NCBI GenBank assembly: GCA_026874595.1
Contig: CM049313.1
Coordinates: 67,202,659-67,266,658, forward strand
Direction: 5' to 3'
DNA from: Sipunculus nudus
Lineage: Eukaryota > Annelida > Sipuncula > Golfingiida > Sipunculidae
Length of the DNA stretch: 64,000 bases
In this document: piece by piece, positions 33,640 to 45,599 of the stretch
Layout of the letters: the number at the start of each line of letters is the position of its first letter
Numbering within the stretch: the first letter of the stretch is position 1
The notes under the pieces: model-generated
Seen by the model: the letters and a program-made list of their open reading frames with translations, nothing else
Databases searched by the model: none
What the model was told of the DNA's origin: nothing
Made by a program: the position numbers and the translations under genes

Positions 33640-34330
33640 AAGTTTGGCATTGGCCTTGATGCATGGTATGTACCTTTCCTAACCCTAGGAGAACCACCAA
33701 ATCAATTGGCATACTGATATTAGCTAGAAGTTACTGCTTGAGGACTGTCACTTTGTTGCAAAACATGCCATATCTTGGGCAGTACTGGTGTTTTTCAATC
33801 AAACCTGACCTTGACCTTCATGCGTGATAAAGACCTTTCCTGACTTAAAAACTATCACCAAAATAATAAACAATCTAATTTTAGATAGAAAAGACCCTTT
33901 GAATGTGCTTCTATGTTACGTTCTTGCTAAACACATGCTATATCATAACGATTACTTTTTTCTTCTAAGTTTGACTTAGACCTTGACCTTCATGCATGGT
34001 AAGAAAATGTCATATCATTGCGAGTTTAGCTTTTTTTCTGCCATATTTAATCCTGACCTTGACCTTTATACATAATATTTAACTTTGATTACCTCAGAAG
34101 TGTCATCAAATGAATAGGCATTCTAATATTATTGGAAACGGCACCTCAAATGTGTTTCTTTGTTAGTAAGTTATTGAATAATGACCATTTAAATATTTCA
34201 CCCCTTATAGTGGCGGCCATCTTGGATTTGGGGTGAACATGACACTTTGCCACGGGTGGAATCGGGTGGGGTTTTATTTGTGCACTAAGACACCATAAAT
34301 GAATCCATTTCAGGTGAGAAACCTTTGATA
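33640..34330 (-). repeat. ~175-bp repeat array in palindrome loop, right side
   Basis: Inverted relative of 30595-31302: GACCTTGACCTTCATGCATG near 33808, 33980 and 34055, with a divergent copy near 33652. The outer part (34200-34260) includes GGCGGCCATCTTGGATTT. Confidence 0.65.
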
Positions 34331-34505
34331 ACATTTTTGTCCAACCTACATAGGTAAAAATCGTTCATTGACTAGACTGCCAAAAGGTTAATTTCCTCAG
34401 TGATAGAGTATGTTTAGGACCATATTTCTCAATTCTTGGTAATCAGTAATAATGTAAAGTGAAACTCGGATATCACGACCAGTCCTCTAGTTCTATACAG
34501 GGCCT

Positions 34506-35700
34506 TCATTCTGGCAATCTTACGACAATTGCGACCCTTTTATATGGCTTAATGTATAATTAAAGAAAAACTTTGCTTAAAAGTATATAACAGCCTGTCA
34601 GATGAGAAGGGTCGTTTTCTGTACGCGCTTAAGTTGTAAAAACATTAGAGGGGGGGGGGGGGAGAGAGACAAACTAACCTACGGGTACTAAGGGATGTAA
34701 ATGCAGCATTACCCGTATTCTTTTCGTGCCATGGCAAAACAACATATGATCTTTCATAACAGATTAACTTTGGATACACTGCGCAGGAAGCTTAATAAAT
34801 TAACTCCATTGATTCTTCCCCTCAGCGATAAAGAACCACGGATGGTATAATATAACAGGACATAACTCACGATCTACGCAGCACTGCTTACTGATTAAAT
34901 TAACACCAATTCTTTCCCAAAGCAGTAATACCTTCCATAGACCCTTTGCACTGACGTCAAAGCGTCCCGGGCGACAACCTCACTGAGCCATGCTGGAGGA
35001 TAATTAAAGCCGGAGTACAGCCTGTCACTGGCCAGTACCCCAGCCTGGGCTATCTGCATATCAGTCAAATGGATACTACCTGTAGTCCATGGTGTCCATA
35101 GTTTCCAAAATAAAGATCTGTGTATGTTACTGGCAGGATCTCCTTCAAATCATGATATTTGCAAGTGTGAATGAAAGAGGCATTATATGTATATAATCAT
35201 CACACTCTTATCATTATGGCAATCAACTGCTTAGTTCCAGTTAATTAAGAGATGTTCAGTATTGTGACATAAACATGGCGCTGACAATCAAGGTGTCGTT
35301 ATCTTACATTAAATAAATATTTTGAAGTTACCAGCGAATCTTTAGAAAGTCACTTGTTTGAGATACAGCTCAACAGCAATGGAAGTCTCAGATGTTAACA
35401 GAACTGTAACTTAGAAGTAAAAGGATATATGAGTATTATCAGTATGCAAGTGTATGGGTTGGAGATATTCATAAAATGAAGGTAACTTTTGTTTTGTTTA
35501 TATCATATTTAAAAAAGGATGCCAGTCTGATTTTGGAATATCAAAACTATTTGCATGCTTGATAAAGTTATCATAGGAAAAAAATAATGATAATACTGTT
35601 AGGTATTAAAGCTTTCATCTTCAAATGCAGTCCACTTTCATATATATATAAATAATATCATATTAAACTTTTTTATGTTTAATATATATATATATTAATT
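34506..35700 (-). repeat. Large palindrome, right inner arm
   Basis: Reverse-complement partner of 29365-30594; near-identical over 34680-35080. Confidence 0.9.
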
Positions 35701-35821
35701 ACAAGCTTCCTTATTTTATCAGTGGTTAATGAAATATTGTACATAATTTCTTGTATTAGGCCTCGTAAGTTGCTGGCACTTGAGCCGTCCATCCATGTAA
35801 AGCTAAATACACAATGTACTT

Positions 35822-35892
<71 letters not shown>

Positions 35893-36410
35893 AATATATA
35901 TATTAACATACATTAATTCATTTAAATGAAATGTTTCATTTTGGCACTAGTAGCAAAATACCCTTGTTGATTATACAGACACCCCCCAAACAGGTCTTAT
36001 ATTTTTAAAGAAAGAACACATTTAAAATAAAACATGGTAAATATAGTATTTGATAATTATATGTCACTAAAATATTCTTCTATTACATTAAATCAATAGC
36101 TCAGGTACATAAGTCTATATTTGGGAAAACAAATTGAAGTACAGCGAAGGTAAGAAAAATAACATAATCTTGCATCGCAAAATAGGAATAGACAAGGATT
36201 TAGATTTTAATCCAGTTGTGCAGTTTTGATGGGGACTGTCATCCTCACTATCTTGGCAAGTCACCAACCCCACATGGTTCTTGCTGGTCTTTTGCTATGT
36301 AAACAAGGGTTACAATGATTTCTAATCCCTAATTACACGGTTAATTACAACAGAAGGAGAACACATGTAAAGATGAAACATGTAATATATGGTATTTGAT
36401 GGAAAATAAG
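35701..36410. other. AT-rich spacer with (TA)n
   Basis: (TA)n at 35829-35900. No gene seen. The left arm has no clear equivalent of this stretch. Confidence 0.5.
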
Positions 36411-39347
36411 GAAAAATATACAAAAGCTCAAGTATCTGAACAACTTTTGCATTGATCACCATGATTTTTTGCATGGATATTAATCATGGAATGTTTCATC
36501 AGGTTCTGCAGTCCGTTGGCGCCACCTGTATTTTAAATTTATACGATTGTTTTCTCTATATTTGAGACCTCTTAAGATGTTATCACCTGTTAAGATCGCA
36601 CAAATCGAAACAACTGAACCCCGAATCTTCTCTCTTGACATGCTTGGAGGCCCATGAAAAGTCTCTTTGGAAACTGGAAATTAGGTCTCTGTTACTTCAA
36701 ACCTTAGAGCTTTGAGGCACCGAAGTATCCCCCAGAATTATTTGAATAGTTGATACAAAAGCCCAGTATCAGAACAACTAGTGCATTGATCACCATGATT
36801 CTTTGCATGGACATTAATCATGGAATATTTCATCAGTTTCTTTCTCTGTTTTTGAGACCTCTTAAGATGTGGTCATCTGTTAACAGGGCACAAATCCTAA
36901 CGACTGGACAAAGAATCTTCTCTCTTGACATGCAGGGAGGCCCATGAAAAGTCTCTTTGAAAACCCTAAATAAGGTTTCTGTTACCCATATCCTTCAAGC
37001 TATGGGGCTCCGAAGTATTCCCGAGAATAATGGAAAACTTGATACAAAAGCCCAGTATCTTAACAACTAATGCATTAATCATCATGATTCCTTGCATGGA
37101 TATTAATCATGGAATGTTTCATCATTTTCTGAATACTGGTGGCGCTACCTGTATTTTTTCGACTTTTACGATTTTCTTTCTCTGTTTTTGAGACCTCTTA
37201 AGATGTGGTCATCTGTTAACAGGGCACAAATCGTTACGACCGGAAATAGAATCTTCGCTCTTGACATGTTCGGAGGTCCATGAAAAGTCCAAGGGAAACC
37301 TGAAATTACGTCTCTGTTACTTATATTCCTCAGCTTTAGGGCTCCGCATTACCACCAGAATGATTAAAAATATGATACAAAAGCTCAAGTATCTGAACAA
37401 CTATTGCATTGATCAACATGATTATATTTGCAGGGATATTGATCTTGGAATGTTTTATCAGTTTCTGAGACCGGTTGTGCCACCTTTTTACGATGTTATA
37501 CTCTTTTTTGGGACATCTTAAGCGTAGTCATCTGGTAAGACGGCACAAATCCTAACGACTGGACTTAAAATCTTCCCTCTTGACATGCACGGAGGCCAAT
37601 GAAAAGTCTCCTTGGAAACACCTAATTAGGTCTCTATTACCAATATCCTTCAAGCTATAGGGCTCCGAAGTATCCCACTGAATAATGGAAATTTGATACA
37701 AAAACTGAAATATCTGAACAACAAATGCATTATTCGCCATGATTTTTTAGCAAGGATATTGTCCATGGAGAGTTTCGCCAGTTTTGCAGACTGCGGGCGC
37801 CACATGTTTTTTTTTAATGTTAATACTTTTTTCTCTCCTTTTGAGACCTTAAAAGATCATTTGGTCTTCTGTTAACAATAAGAACTCCTAATCACTGGAT
37901 CGAGAATCTTCTTATCTGACATTCAGGGAGATCCATGAAAACCTGAAATAAGGTCTCTCTTACCCATATCCTCCAAGTAATGGGGCTCAGAAGTACCTCC
38001 AGAATGACTGAAAATTTAATACAAAAGCTCCTTTATCTGAACAACTAATGCATTGAACACCATGATTCTTTACATGCATATATTCCATTAGTTCCTGGAA
38101 ATTGCTGGGGCCATCTGGATTTTTTTTCGAATTTTAACGTATTTTTCTCTTTTTGAGACTTTTAAAGATGTAGTCATCTGTTAACATGGCACAAATTGAA
38201 ACCTTTGGAATTAGATATTCCTAACCTGACATCCAGGGAGGGCCATGAGAAATCATCGTAGAATACTTAAGGTAGGTCTTTGTTACTCATATCCTCTGAG
38301 CTATGGGGATCAGAAATACCCCCAAGAATAATTTAAAATGTGACAAAAAAGCTCCATTATCTAAACAACTTATGCATTTATCACCATAATTCTTTGCATG
38401 CATATTGATCATTGAGTCGTTCGTTAGTTCTTGCAGATTGATGGTGCCACCTGAATTTTTTTTTTTTCAAATTTTAACCCCTTTTTGTCTCTATTTTTTT
38501 AGACTTTCAAAGATGTGGTCATCTGTTAACAGGGTACAAATTGAAACTAAGAAACTTCTCACTTGAAATCCAGGGAGGGCCATGAAGACCTTCATGGAAT
38601 TTGAAATTGGATCTTTGTTACTTATATCCTCTGAGCTATGGGTCTCAGAAATACCCTCCAGAATAATAAAAAAAAATGGATGTAACAGGCTCAATTATCT
38701 GAACAACTAATGCATTTAATACCATATGCATGCATATTGATCATGGAGTCGTTCAATATTTCCTGAAGAATGGTGGTTTTTTTCAAATTTTTACCCATTT
38801 TTTTCTCTATTTTTAGACCTTCAAAGATGTCAAAATTAGACCTAGAATTTTCTTACCTGACCTACCGAGGAGGTCCATGAAACGTCTCCGTGGGAACTTG
38901 AAATTAGGTCTCTGTTATTCATTTCCTCTGAGCTTTGGAGTAAGATTACCCCCCCCCCCCGCCCATCACCCCAGAATATTTAAAAATTTGTTGATGCATT
39001 GATCACCATGATTCTTTGCATGCATATTAATTAAGGACTGTTTCCTCAGTTCCTGCAAACTGGTGGTGCCCCCTCGATTTCTTTTTTGAATTTTCATGCA
39101 TTTTTTTCTCAATTGTTTTAGACCTTCAAAAATGCAGTCTTTTGAACTGATTCTTTGCATGCACATTCATCACGGGGTGTTTATCAGTTCCTCCAGACTG
39201 GTGGCAGCACATTTTTTTTTCAGATTTTAACGCATTATCTTGAGACCTTCAAAGAGTTTGTTGACTGTTAACAGGGCAGAAATTGTAACCATTGCACCAT
39301 GAATCTTCTAATTAGACATCCAGGGAGGTCCATGAAAATCGCCTGAG
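36411..39347 (-). repeat. ~325-bp repeat array in right palindrome arm, about 8 full units
   Basis: The phrase CAAAAGCTCAAGTATCTGAA or a variant starts units near 36421, 36756, 37043, 37378, 37697, 38019, 38345 and 38684, with partial units beyond. Each unit also carries GCATGGATATTAATCATGGA, GAGACCTCTTAAGATGTGGT, ATCTGTTAACAGGGCACAAA and GGAGGCCCATGAAAAGTC-like words. A GGCGCCACCTG word recurs. A C12 run lies at 38949-38960. Oppositely oriented units are at 42731-44095. Confidence 0.85.
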
Positions 39348-39838
39348 AAACCTGTAATAAGGTTTCTATTGCCCATGTCCTCTGAGCTATGCTTAAGTTG
39401 AAAGGGGATACCACCTACAAAATTTGGCATTGATAAAATCCTTTTGTAAATGTAAACTAATCAGCTCAGTCATGACCCCTGGGTCACTTGTTGTTTTTAT
39501 AGGTTAATCTGCACAAATAAATCAAGTAAATTCAACAACAAAAAAAGCCCGATTTTTTAAACGCCAGCTGACACTTAGAATAATCATTCATTGGTTCTTT
39601 CACATTAATTGAGCTTGACATGAAATAGAAAGCACCTTGCTCCGTCAAAAGAACGTATATACAATTAACTTGCAGTCAACAAGAAAGTGAATTTATAGTG
39701 CGAAACTAGATAACGGGGCTGATCCGGGAGGAATTTTTTTGCCAGCGATCTATAGAGTGCCATTCAAGATTTAAAATAAAATCCACATATCCAGTGGCTT
39801 ATCATTATTTCAACTGCTGGAATGCTGGAATATATCAT
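39348..39838 (-). repeat. Large palindrome, right outer arm
   Basis: Reverse-complement partner of 28127-28638, containing the same CTGCAAGTTAATTGTATA and TGACCCAGGGGTCA blocks in reverse. Confidence 0.85.
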
Positions 39839-41820
39839 TATCGGAGTTCACTGCTTTCTTACAAACTTAAATGCTTGGAATAGGTATATTTTTGCAATGA
39901 CCTTTAAAACAACAAGCCAGCTGCTTTCAGTTATAGTTATTTAAAATGTTCTGCTCTGTATATAATAAAAATCATGTTTCCTTCACGCTGTTTTTTCTCG
40001 CCACTTTTAGCCTGTGATTAATTCTTTGAAGCCCGGTACCGTGGGACACAGATTATTATATATTGCGGCAAGATACGGCATTCCGCCTTTATAACCTTTG
40101 TGGTTTGATTATCTCAAACAGCTTTAACATGTACCATTTGGCTACATTCTATAAAACTCTACGAATGGCCTAATGTTAGATCATTTATGAGCTAGATTGT
40201 GCATTGAAGCGGAGGCTACAATCCCGGGCGAAATAAGACTGTCACGTGTGTATACCATGCCACGCTTCAGTAATGTGGGTTCTCAATGTGAATGGCAAGG
40301 AAGACACTGGACCTGATTCCCAACAATTGGCGGCTAGAATCTTGGAACAAAGGAACTGCCCTGTCTCACAATGGATAAGTTAAACAATGGAAATAATGTA
40401 ATGATTCAGATAACCTCATAGAGCACGCAGAAAACCACCGGCCTTGGACGGGCAACCCAGCCACGCCGGAAATCGACCGGGTCGCCAGTGGGGAGAGCCG
40501 AGCTAATTATCTCTCGTCTGTCCAGGGGAGTTAATTGTCAAAATGAACCTGACTGGTCTTTCCAGTTAAAGACAACAACAGGGACAAATTAGGTATTGTA
40601 TTATTTTTAATAACTTAAAATGATGGTTTAAATGTACCGTTTGTAAAAATAAACATTTTTCCTAATTTTTTTCATATTTCATGTGTTTTAGTTGGTGAAA
40701 CACCGCAGCTTTCAGATAACAGAATGAAGATGTTTCTGCAAGCTAGGCAAATTGGATTAAAAAGTCCAAATGAAATGACTCTTTGCAATATAAATATAAT
40801 ACACGGGAAATTGAACGTCCTTCATTGAAAGTTTAAAAATATCAGGTTGATATAAAAAGCAATCCAGGATGATATATATAAAGATAAACCTTTTCCTGCT
40901 GGGGGATGGTGCGGTGTTTATGAAGTTCGGTACTGCACAATGGAGGCAAAACCAGTTTAATATTTTCTTTTAAAAAAGAAGTTCCCTTATTGGTTACCAT
41001 CCCAATCGACAAACGTATTTAGCTACAGTTTTTGTCAGATGAATAAAGATTGTATTCTTATATCGTGTGACCCGTGAATAAAAATTTAAATAACTGTATT
41101 ATTTTCATCATTCTTACTTTTATATCGTCCAGTTCTAAAAAATAAATGTGAGCGTTTACTGATCCATGCTTTTGTGGCACCGCTAATCCTCTCTTGGCGC
41201 TATGTATACAATGGTCAATTTGAACATAGTCTTCCTGAGGTATGCAAGACATATTGATGGGATAAACAGGTCTACTGGTTCTCCATAAAATAACCAAAAT
41301 TTCCTTCAATAAGATGTAAGTTATGGAGTATAGCATATACACAACAAGACACTAGCAGGAAACCCGCGTGCGTCTTCATAATTTAGGAAATGTAGGACTT
41401 TAGCCCGGCCCCATCATCATATAGGGCCCGACCCTAGCAGAGGAGCACTCTTTGCGTTATTTCTAACTAATTTAACTGCTGTGCGGATGCGGGGTGCGGG
41501 GGTTGATGGCAAAGGTTTAATTTATGCTTCGATGACATTCAGTATGGCAATGAATTGGTGCGGAATTTTAATGAGATTATTCCTCGGCACAACACCTACT
41601 GCATATACATTCTGTCAGGGTTACTGCCAATATTACAAATATTTTAAAAATAAAAACCGCTAAAAACCAAATATAATCTATAAACTTCATTTATTTTACA
41701 TGGATTTTACAACCATTTAAATAACTTATACGAGACTCTCTCCATGTCCCGGATGGTGGCGTTCGGAAGTCTTCAGAGGTGGAGGAAACCGGAGGATAAA
41801 CACACCCACACACACACACA
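39839..41820. other. Apparently low-repeat stretch, no gene seen
   Basis: The longest part of the window without obvious repeats, including a GC-richer piece at 40200-40560. No open frame with recognisable domains, RNA gene or convincing exon was found. Confidence 0.4.
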
Positions 41821-41861
41821 CATATATATCTATATATATGTATATAGATGTATATATATAA

Positions 41862-41896
<35 letters not shown>

Positions 41897-41999
41897 TTAA
41901 TATATGGAAGGATGGAAAATGTATATCTCTCAAAGTCGAGAATCGAAACGCAGGACCTCCTCTATATGACTTTTCCATTATACATATATGGAATATATA

Positions 42000-42033
<34 letters not shown>
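41821..42033. repeat. Compound (TA)n microsatellite
   Basis: TA blocks around a ~95-bp core at about 41900-41990. Read on the minus strand the core has CGTTTCGATTCTCG, a weak B-box resemblance, so a SINE scrap is possible. Confidence 0.8.
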
Positions 42034-42035
<2 letters not shown>

Positions 42036-42730
42036 TATGTGTAGCTGTGTTTTTGTGTGTTTTACCGAGGAAATAGCAATCCTAAGCTCCAAGCAAAAGA
42101 TTTTCAGGCGCCTGATGAACCGATGCACCTTGTTCTGGCATGCCGTGGTTGAACAGTGACACGCCGTAGAATGACGTGGTGAGTGAGACCAAGGTTTTAG
42201 ATGTAATTACTGAATCATACCTTGTTTCATAATTTCAAGAGAAGAACTGATAACGAATAAAAGAAACTTTCCCAGGGAGGGGCAGAGACAACGATCATTT
42301 CCTTAGATTTAAAGATTGACGAGATTTTCTGTAAAAAATATGAGCAGTCTTGTAAAACTAGTTTTATCGTTTTACCTTATTCTTATAATCATTACCTCAG
42401 GACTGGGAGATTTAACATTAAAAATTAGCAGTCCTTGGGATAAACAGACTATGACTATTTACTTACTAAAACCGTTAGCTTACTCCTGTACACAGTGGAA
42501 ATTAACTTCCACTGGGCGCAATCATTTTCACTAGACAACAAGTAACCCATTGGTCATGAAGCTCAGCCGACTGACAAGTTGATAATATGTTCTTGCCCAG
42601 ACAACTAATTAAAATAGGTGGCATCATTGTTCATGCATATTCGCTTAAGTTCATCAAGACCCATAAGCCCAACAAATTTGATAACATTCAAACCAGCCTT
42701 TCATGAGGAATCCGGCAATTTGTGTCGGTG
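42034..42730. other. Spacer, no gene seen
   Basis: Nothing recognised. Confidence 0.45.
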
Positions 42731-44095
42731 TATTTTGCATTATTTCTGGGGTGCTCAAACATACCCCAAAACTCTGAGAATATAGGTCACTGTGACCCGA
42801 TTTCAAGTTTCTGGGGAGAATTTTTGAGGAAGTCCCAGGATGTCAAGTTAGATGATTCTGGGCCCCATTGTTACGATTTGTGCTATACTTTTGTATCAAA
42901 TTTTCAATTATTCTGTTGGGTACTTCAAGCCTCATAGCTCGGACAGTAGGGGTGAGAGAGACCTAATTTCAGGTTTCCAAGGAGACTTTTTATAGGCCTT
43001 CCAACGTGTCAAGAAAGAAGATTCTAGGTCTAGCTGTTACGGTTTGTGCCCTGTTAATACGTGACCGCATCTTTTAAGGTATCACAAATAGATAAAAAAT
43101 CGAAAAAATACAGGTAGCGCCACCATTCTGCAGAAACTGATGAAACACTTTATGATTAATATCCATGCAAAGAAGAGGGGGGTACTTCAATTATTCTAGG
43201 GGGTACTTCAGAGCCCCATAGCTCGGACAATTTTGGTGACAGAGACCTAATTTCAGGTTTCCAAGGAGACTTTTCATGGACCTCTCTGGATGTGTAGTGA
43301 GAAGATTCCGCATTGAGCGGTTACAATTTGTGCCCTGTTAACAGATGACGGCATCTTTTTAGGTCCCAAAAATAGAGAAAAAAAATCGTTAAAAAATATA
43401 GGTGGTGACACCAGTCTGCAGAAACTGATGAAACACTCCATGATCAATATCCATGCAAAGAATCATACTAATCATGGTGATCAATGCATTAGTTGTTCAG
43501 ATACTTGAGCTTTTGTATCAATTTTTTCATTATTCTTGGGAGTACTTTGGAGCCCCATAGCTTAAAGAATATGGGTAACAGAGACCTAATTCCAGGTTTC
43601 CAAGAAGACTTTTCATTGACCTCTCTGGATGTAAAGTGAGAGGATTACAGGTCCAGCGGTTACAATTTGTGCCCTGTTGACAGATGACCGCATCTTTTAA
43701 GGTCCAAAAAATGGAGAAAAAAATCGTAAACAATTAAAAAAAAATACATGTGGCGCCACCAGTCTGCTGAAACTGACGAAATACTCCATGATCAATTTCC
43801 ATGCAAAGAATCATGCTGATCAATGCATTAGTTGTTCAGATACTTGAGCCTTTGTATCAAATTGTTCATTATCCTGGGGGTGGTACTTTGGAGCCCTGTA
43901 GCTTGAAGAATATGGGTAAAAGAGACCTAATTCCAGGTTTCCACGGAGATTTTTCATGAACCTCTCTGGATGTAAAGTAAAAAGATTCCAGGTCCAGTGG
44001 TTACGATTTGTGCCCTGTTAACGGACAAACGACCGGACGGACGACGGACAAAGAGTGATCGCTATAGCTCAGAAGACTTACAGCCAGCTGAGCTA
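42731..44095 (+). repeat. ~325-bp repeat array, inverted relative of 36411-39347, about 4-5 units
   Basis: Unit phrase GAGACCTAATTTCAGGTTTC or a variant near 42955, 43240, 43573 and 43917. The array ends in GGACGGACGACGGACAAAGA then a TAGCTCAG...CTGAGCTA hairpin at about 44064-44095. The terminal hairpin followed by AAAAAGC could be an element boundary; a Helitron-like 3' end is one possible reading. Confidence 0.8.
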
Positions 44096-44575
44096 AAAAG
44101 CGACGCCATCTAGTGTTCTCTAGCTTCTAAACAGTGATTCTCTCCTTATCTTTTTTCATGTCTCTTCTTTTTTGCTTTGGAGTTGTCGCGCATGCGCAAG
44201 TTCGGTCCTGTAGTCACACTGTCGTTTTTATTGTAAAGAGAAAGTTTGTTAAGTACCGAACCATATCTCCAACTGGTCTTTTGAAGAAATATTAACGTAT
44301 ACCTGCATGCTGGGAAACTTTATTTGGCCTAAATAAACTTACAGCGTGACACAGTACACATATTATTGCATAACTTGTGCCTTAAAATTTACACAGTGCA
44401 TCTTTCCAAATGATTGTCAGAATATCTGGAAGTCCGTGACCTAGAGAAGAGACCTTTTTTTGCAATGTAAGACGCTTCACATCAATTATCATATCCATCA
44501 ACCAAAAAAAATAATTCTTCCCCTTAAAGGAAGAACAGTGCGTAACATAATAATCATTCAGCAACAATACAATCA

Positions 44576-44578
<3 letters not shown>
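44096..44578. other. Spacer, no gene seen
   Basis: Nothing recognised. Confidence 0.45.
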
Positions 44579-44649
<71 letters not shown>

Positions 44650-44650
44650 C
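44579..44650. repeat. (TA)n microsatellite
   Basis: About 35 TA units with one GTA interruption. Confidence 0.95.
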
Positions 44651-44659
44651 ATCAAAAGA

Positions 44660-44830
44660 ATTGAAATGAAACCTCGTTGTGTCAAACTCGGTTAAGTCGA
44701 AAAACCACATGTTTCGAAGTCGAATGTGAAGTTCCTGCTAAAAAAAAAAACAGTTCAAACCTTATTAATTTAATTTCTTTTGTGTCGAACTCGGGTGTGT
44801 CGAAAAATCGGATATGCCGAAGTGTTTTGT
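44660..44830 (-). mobile_element. Possible pogo/Tigger-like transposon end
   Basis: Two CGAACTCGG...GTCGAAAAA-like phrases about 108 bp apart (near 44680 and 44785) resemble the repeated TCGAACTCGG...TCGA words at pogo-family termini. No second terminus was found. A 128-codon minus frame next to it (44830-45216) has no domain I can recognise. Confidence 0.3.
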
Positions 44831-45599
44831 TAGTCCCCAGCTAGTATTTCTACCGCATTATTCGAAACCATATCGCTTAAATGTTTTGATAGCAGTTGTG
44901 CACTCCCCGTCAATCGTGGTAACCAGTTATACGTAATTATAATACCGGCAAGGCTCTTACGCATCAAGCGCGATGGCTTTGTCGCTCGACTCGCGGTTAT
45001 TGCGCTGTACTTTACTCCTTGCCCGTTAATTATGGAATATATGCCTATTCGAAAAAAAACATACTTCGCCTCACCATTATCAGTATTCGAATGATCTGAA
45101 GAATATATTATTTTTGTAATAATCAATTGCTTTATATAAATATTCTTCGTGCCCAGAATTTCTTCATATTTATCAAGTATAATCATGTTATATATTTTAA
45201 TACCATTTCTCTTCAATAAATTAAAAAAAAATATCTTATACTTTTTTTCCCTGCTTCATCCATCTCCCTTTTGCTCTTATTATTTCCCAATCTATCTTTT
45301 CTTTGTTAATATATTCTCCGATTCCAGCATCATTTCATCACATATTTACCCATGTTCTCGTCATTATCTTCCATGTACTGCAGATTTGCTATAAACATGA
45401 GTTCTCTTTCTTTAGTGTCTTTCTTCCTTTGTTTCTAAAAATATATACATTCACATCTAATATTTTATTTTAAAATCGTTCATTCAAATGTAGAATCACT
45501 AATCTGTTCATTCTGTGTTATCCAACACTTTTTTTATATATCATTTGTTGTGTTTAATTTTCTTCCTGTAACAGTTAATTATTGAATTTCAAATAACCA
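44831..45599. other. Unassigned, possibly the 3' part of the decayed LINE
   Basis: No gene recognised. It lies where RT remnants of the adjacent minus-strand LINE would be expected, but none are readable. Confidence 0.35.

Noticed and set aside
41691-42128. Long open frames across the (TA)n blocks
   Set aside because: Open only because TA repeats encode alternating Tyr/Ile; no protein features.
44830-45216. 128-codon minus-strand frame next to the pogo-like fragment as a transposase
   Set aside because: I could not see a helix-turn-helix or DDE pattern in it; position alone is not enough.
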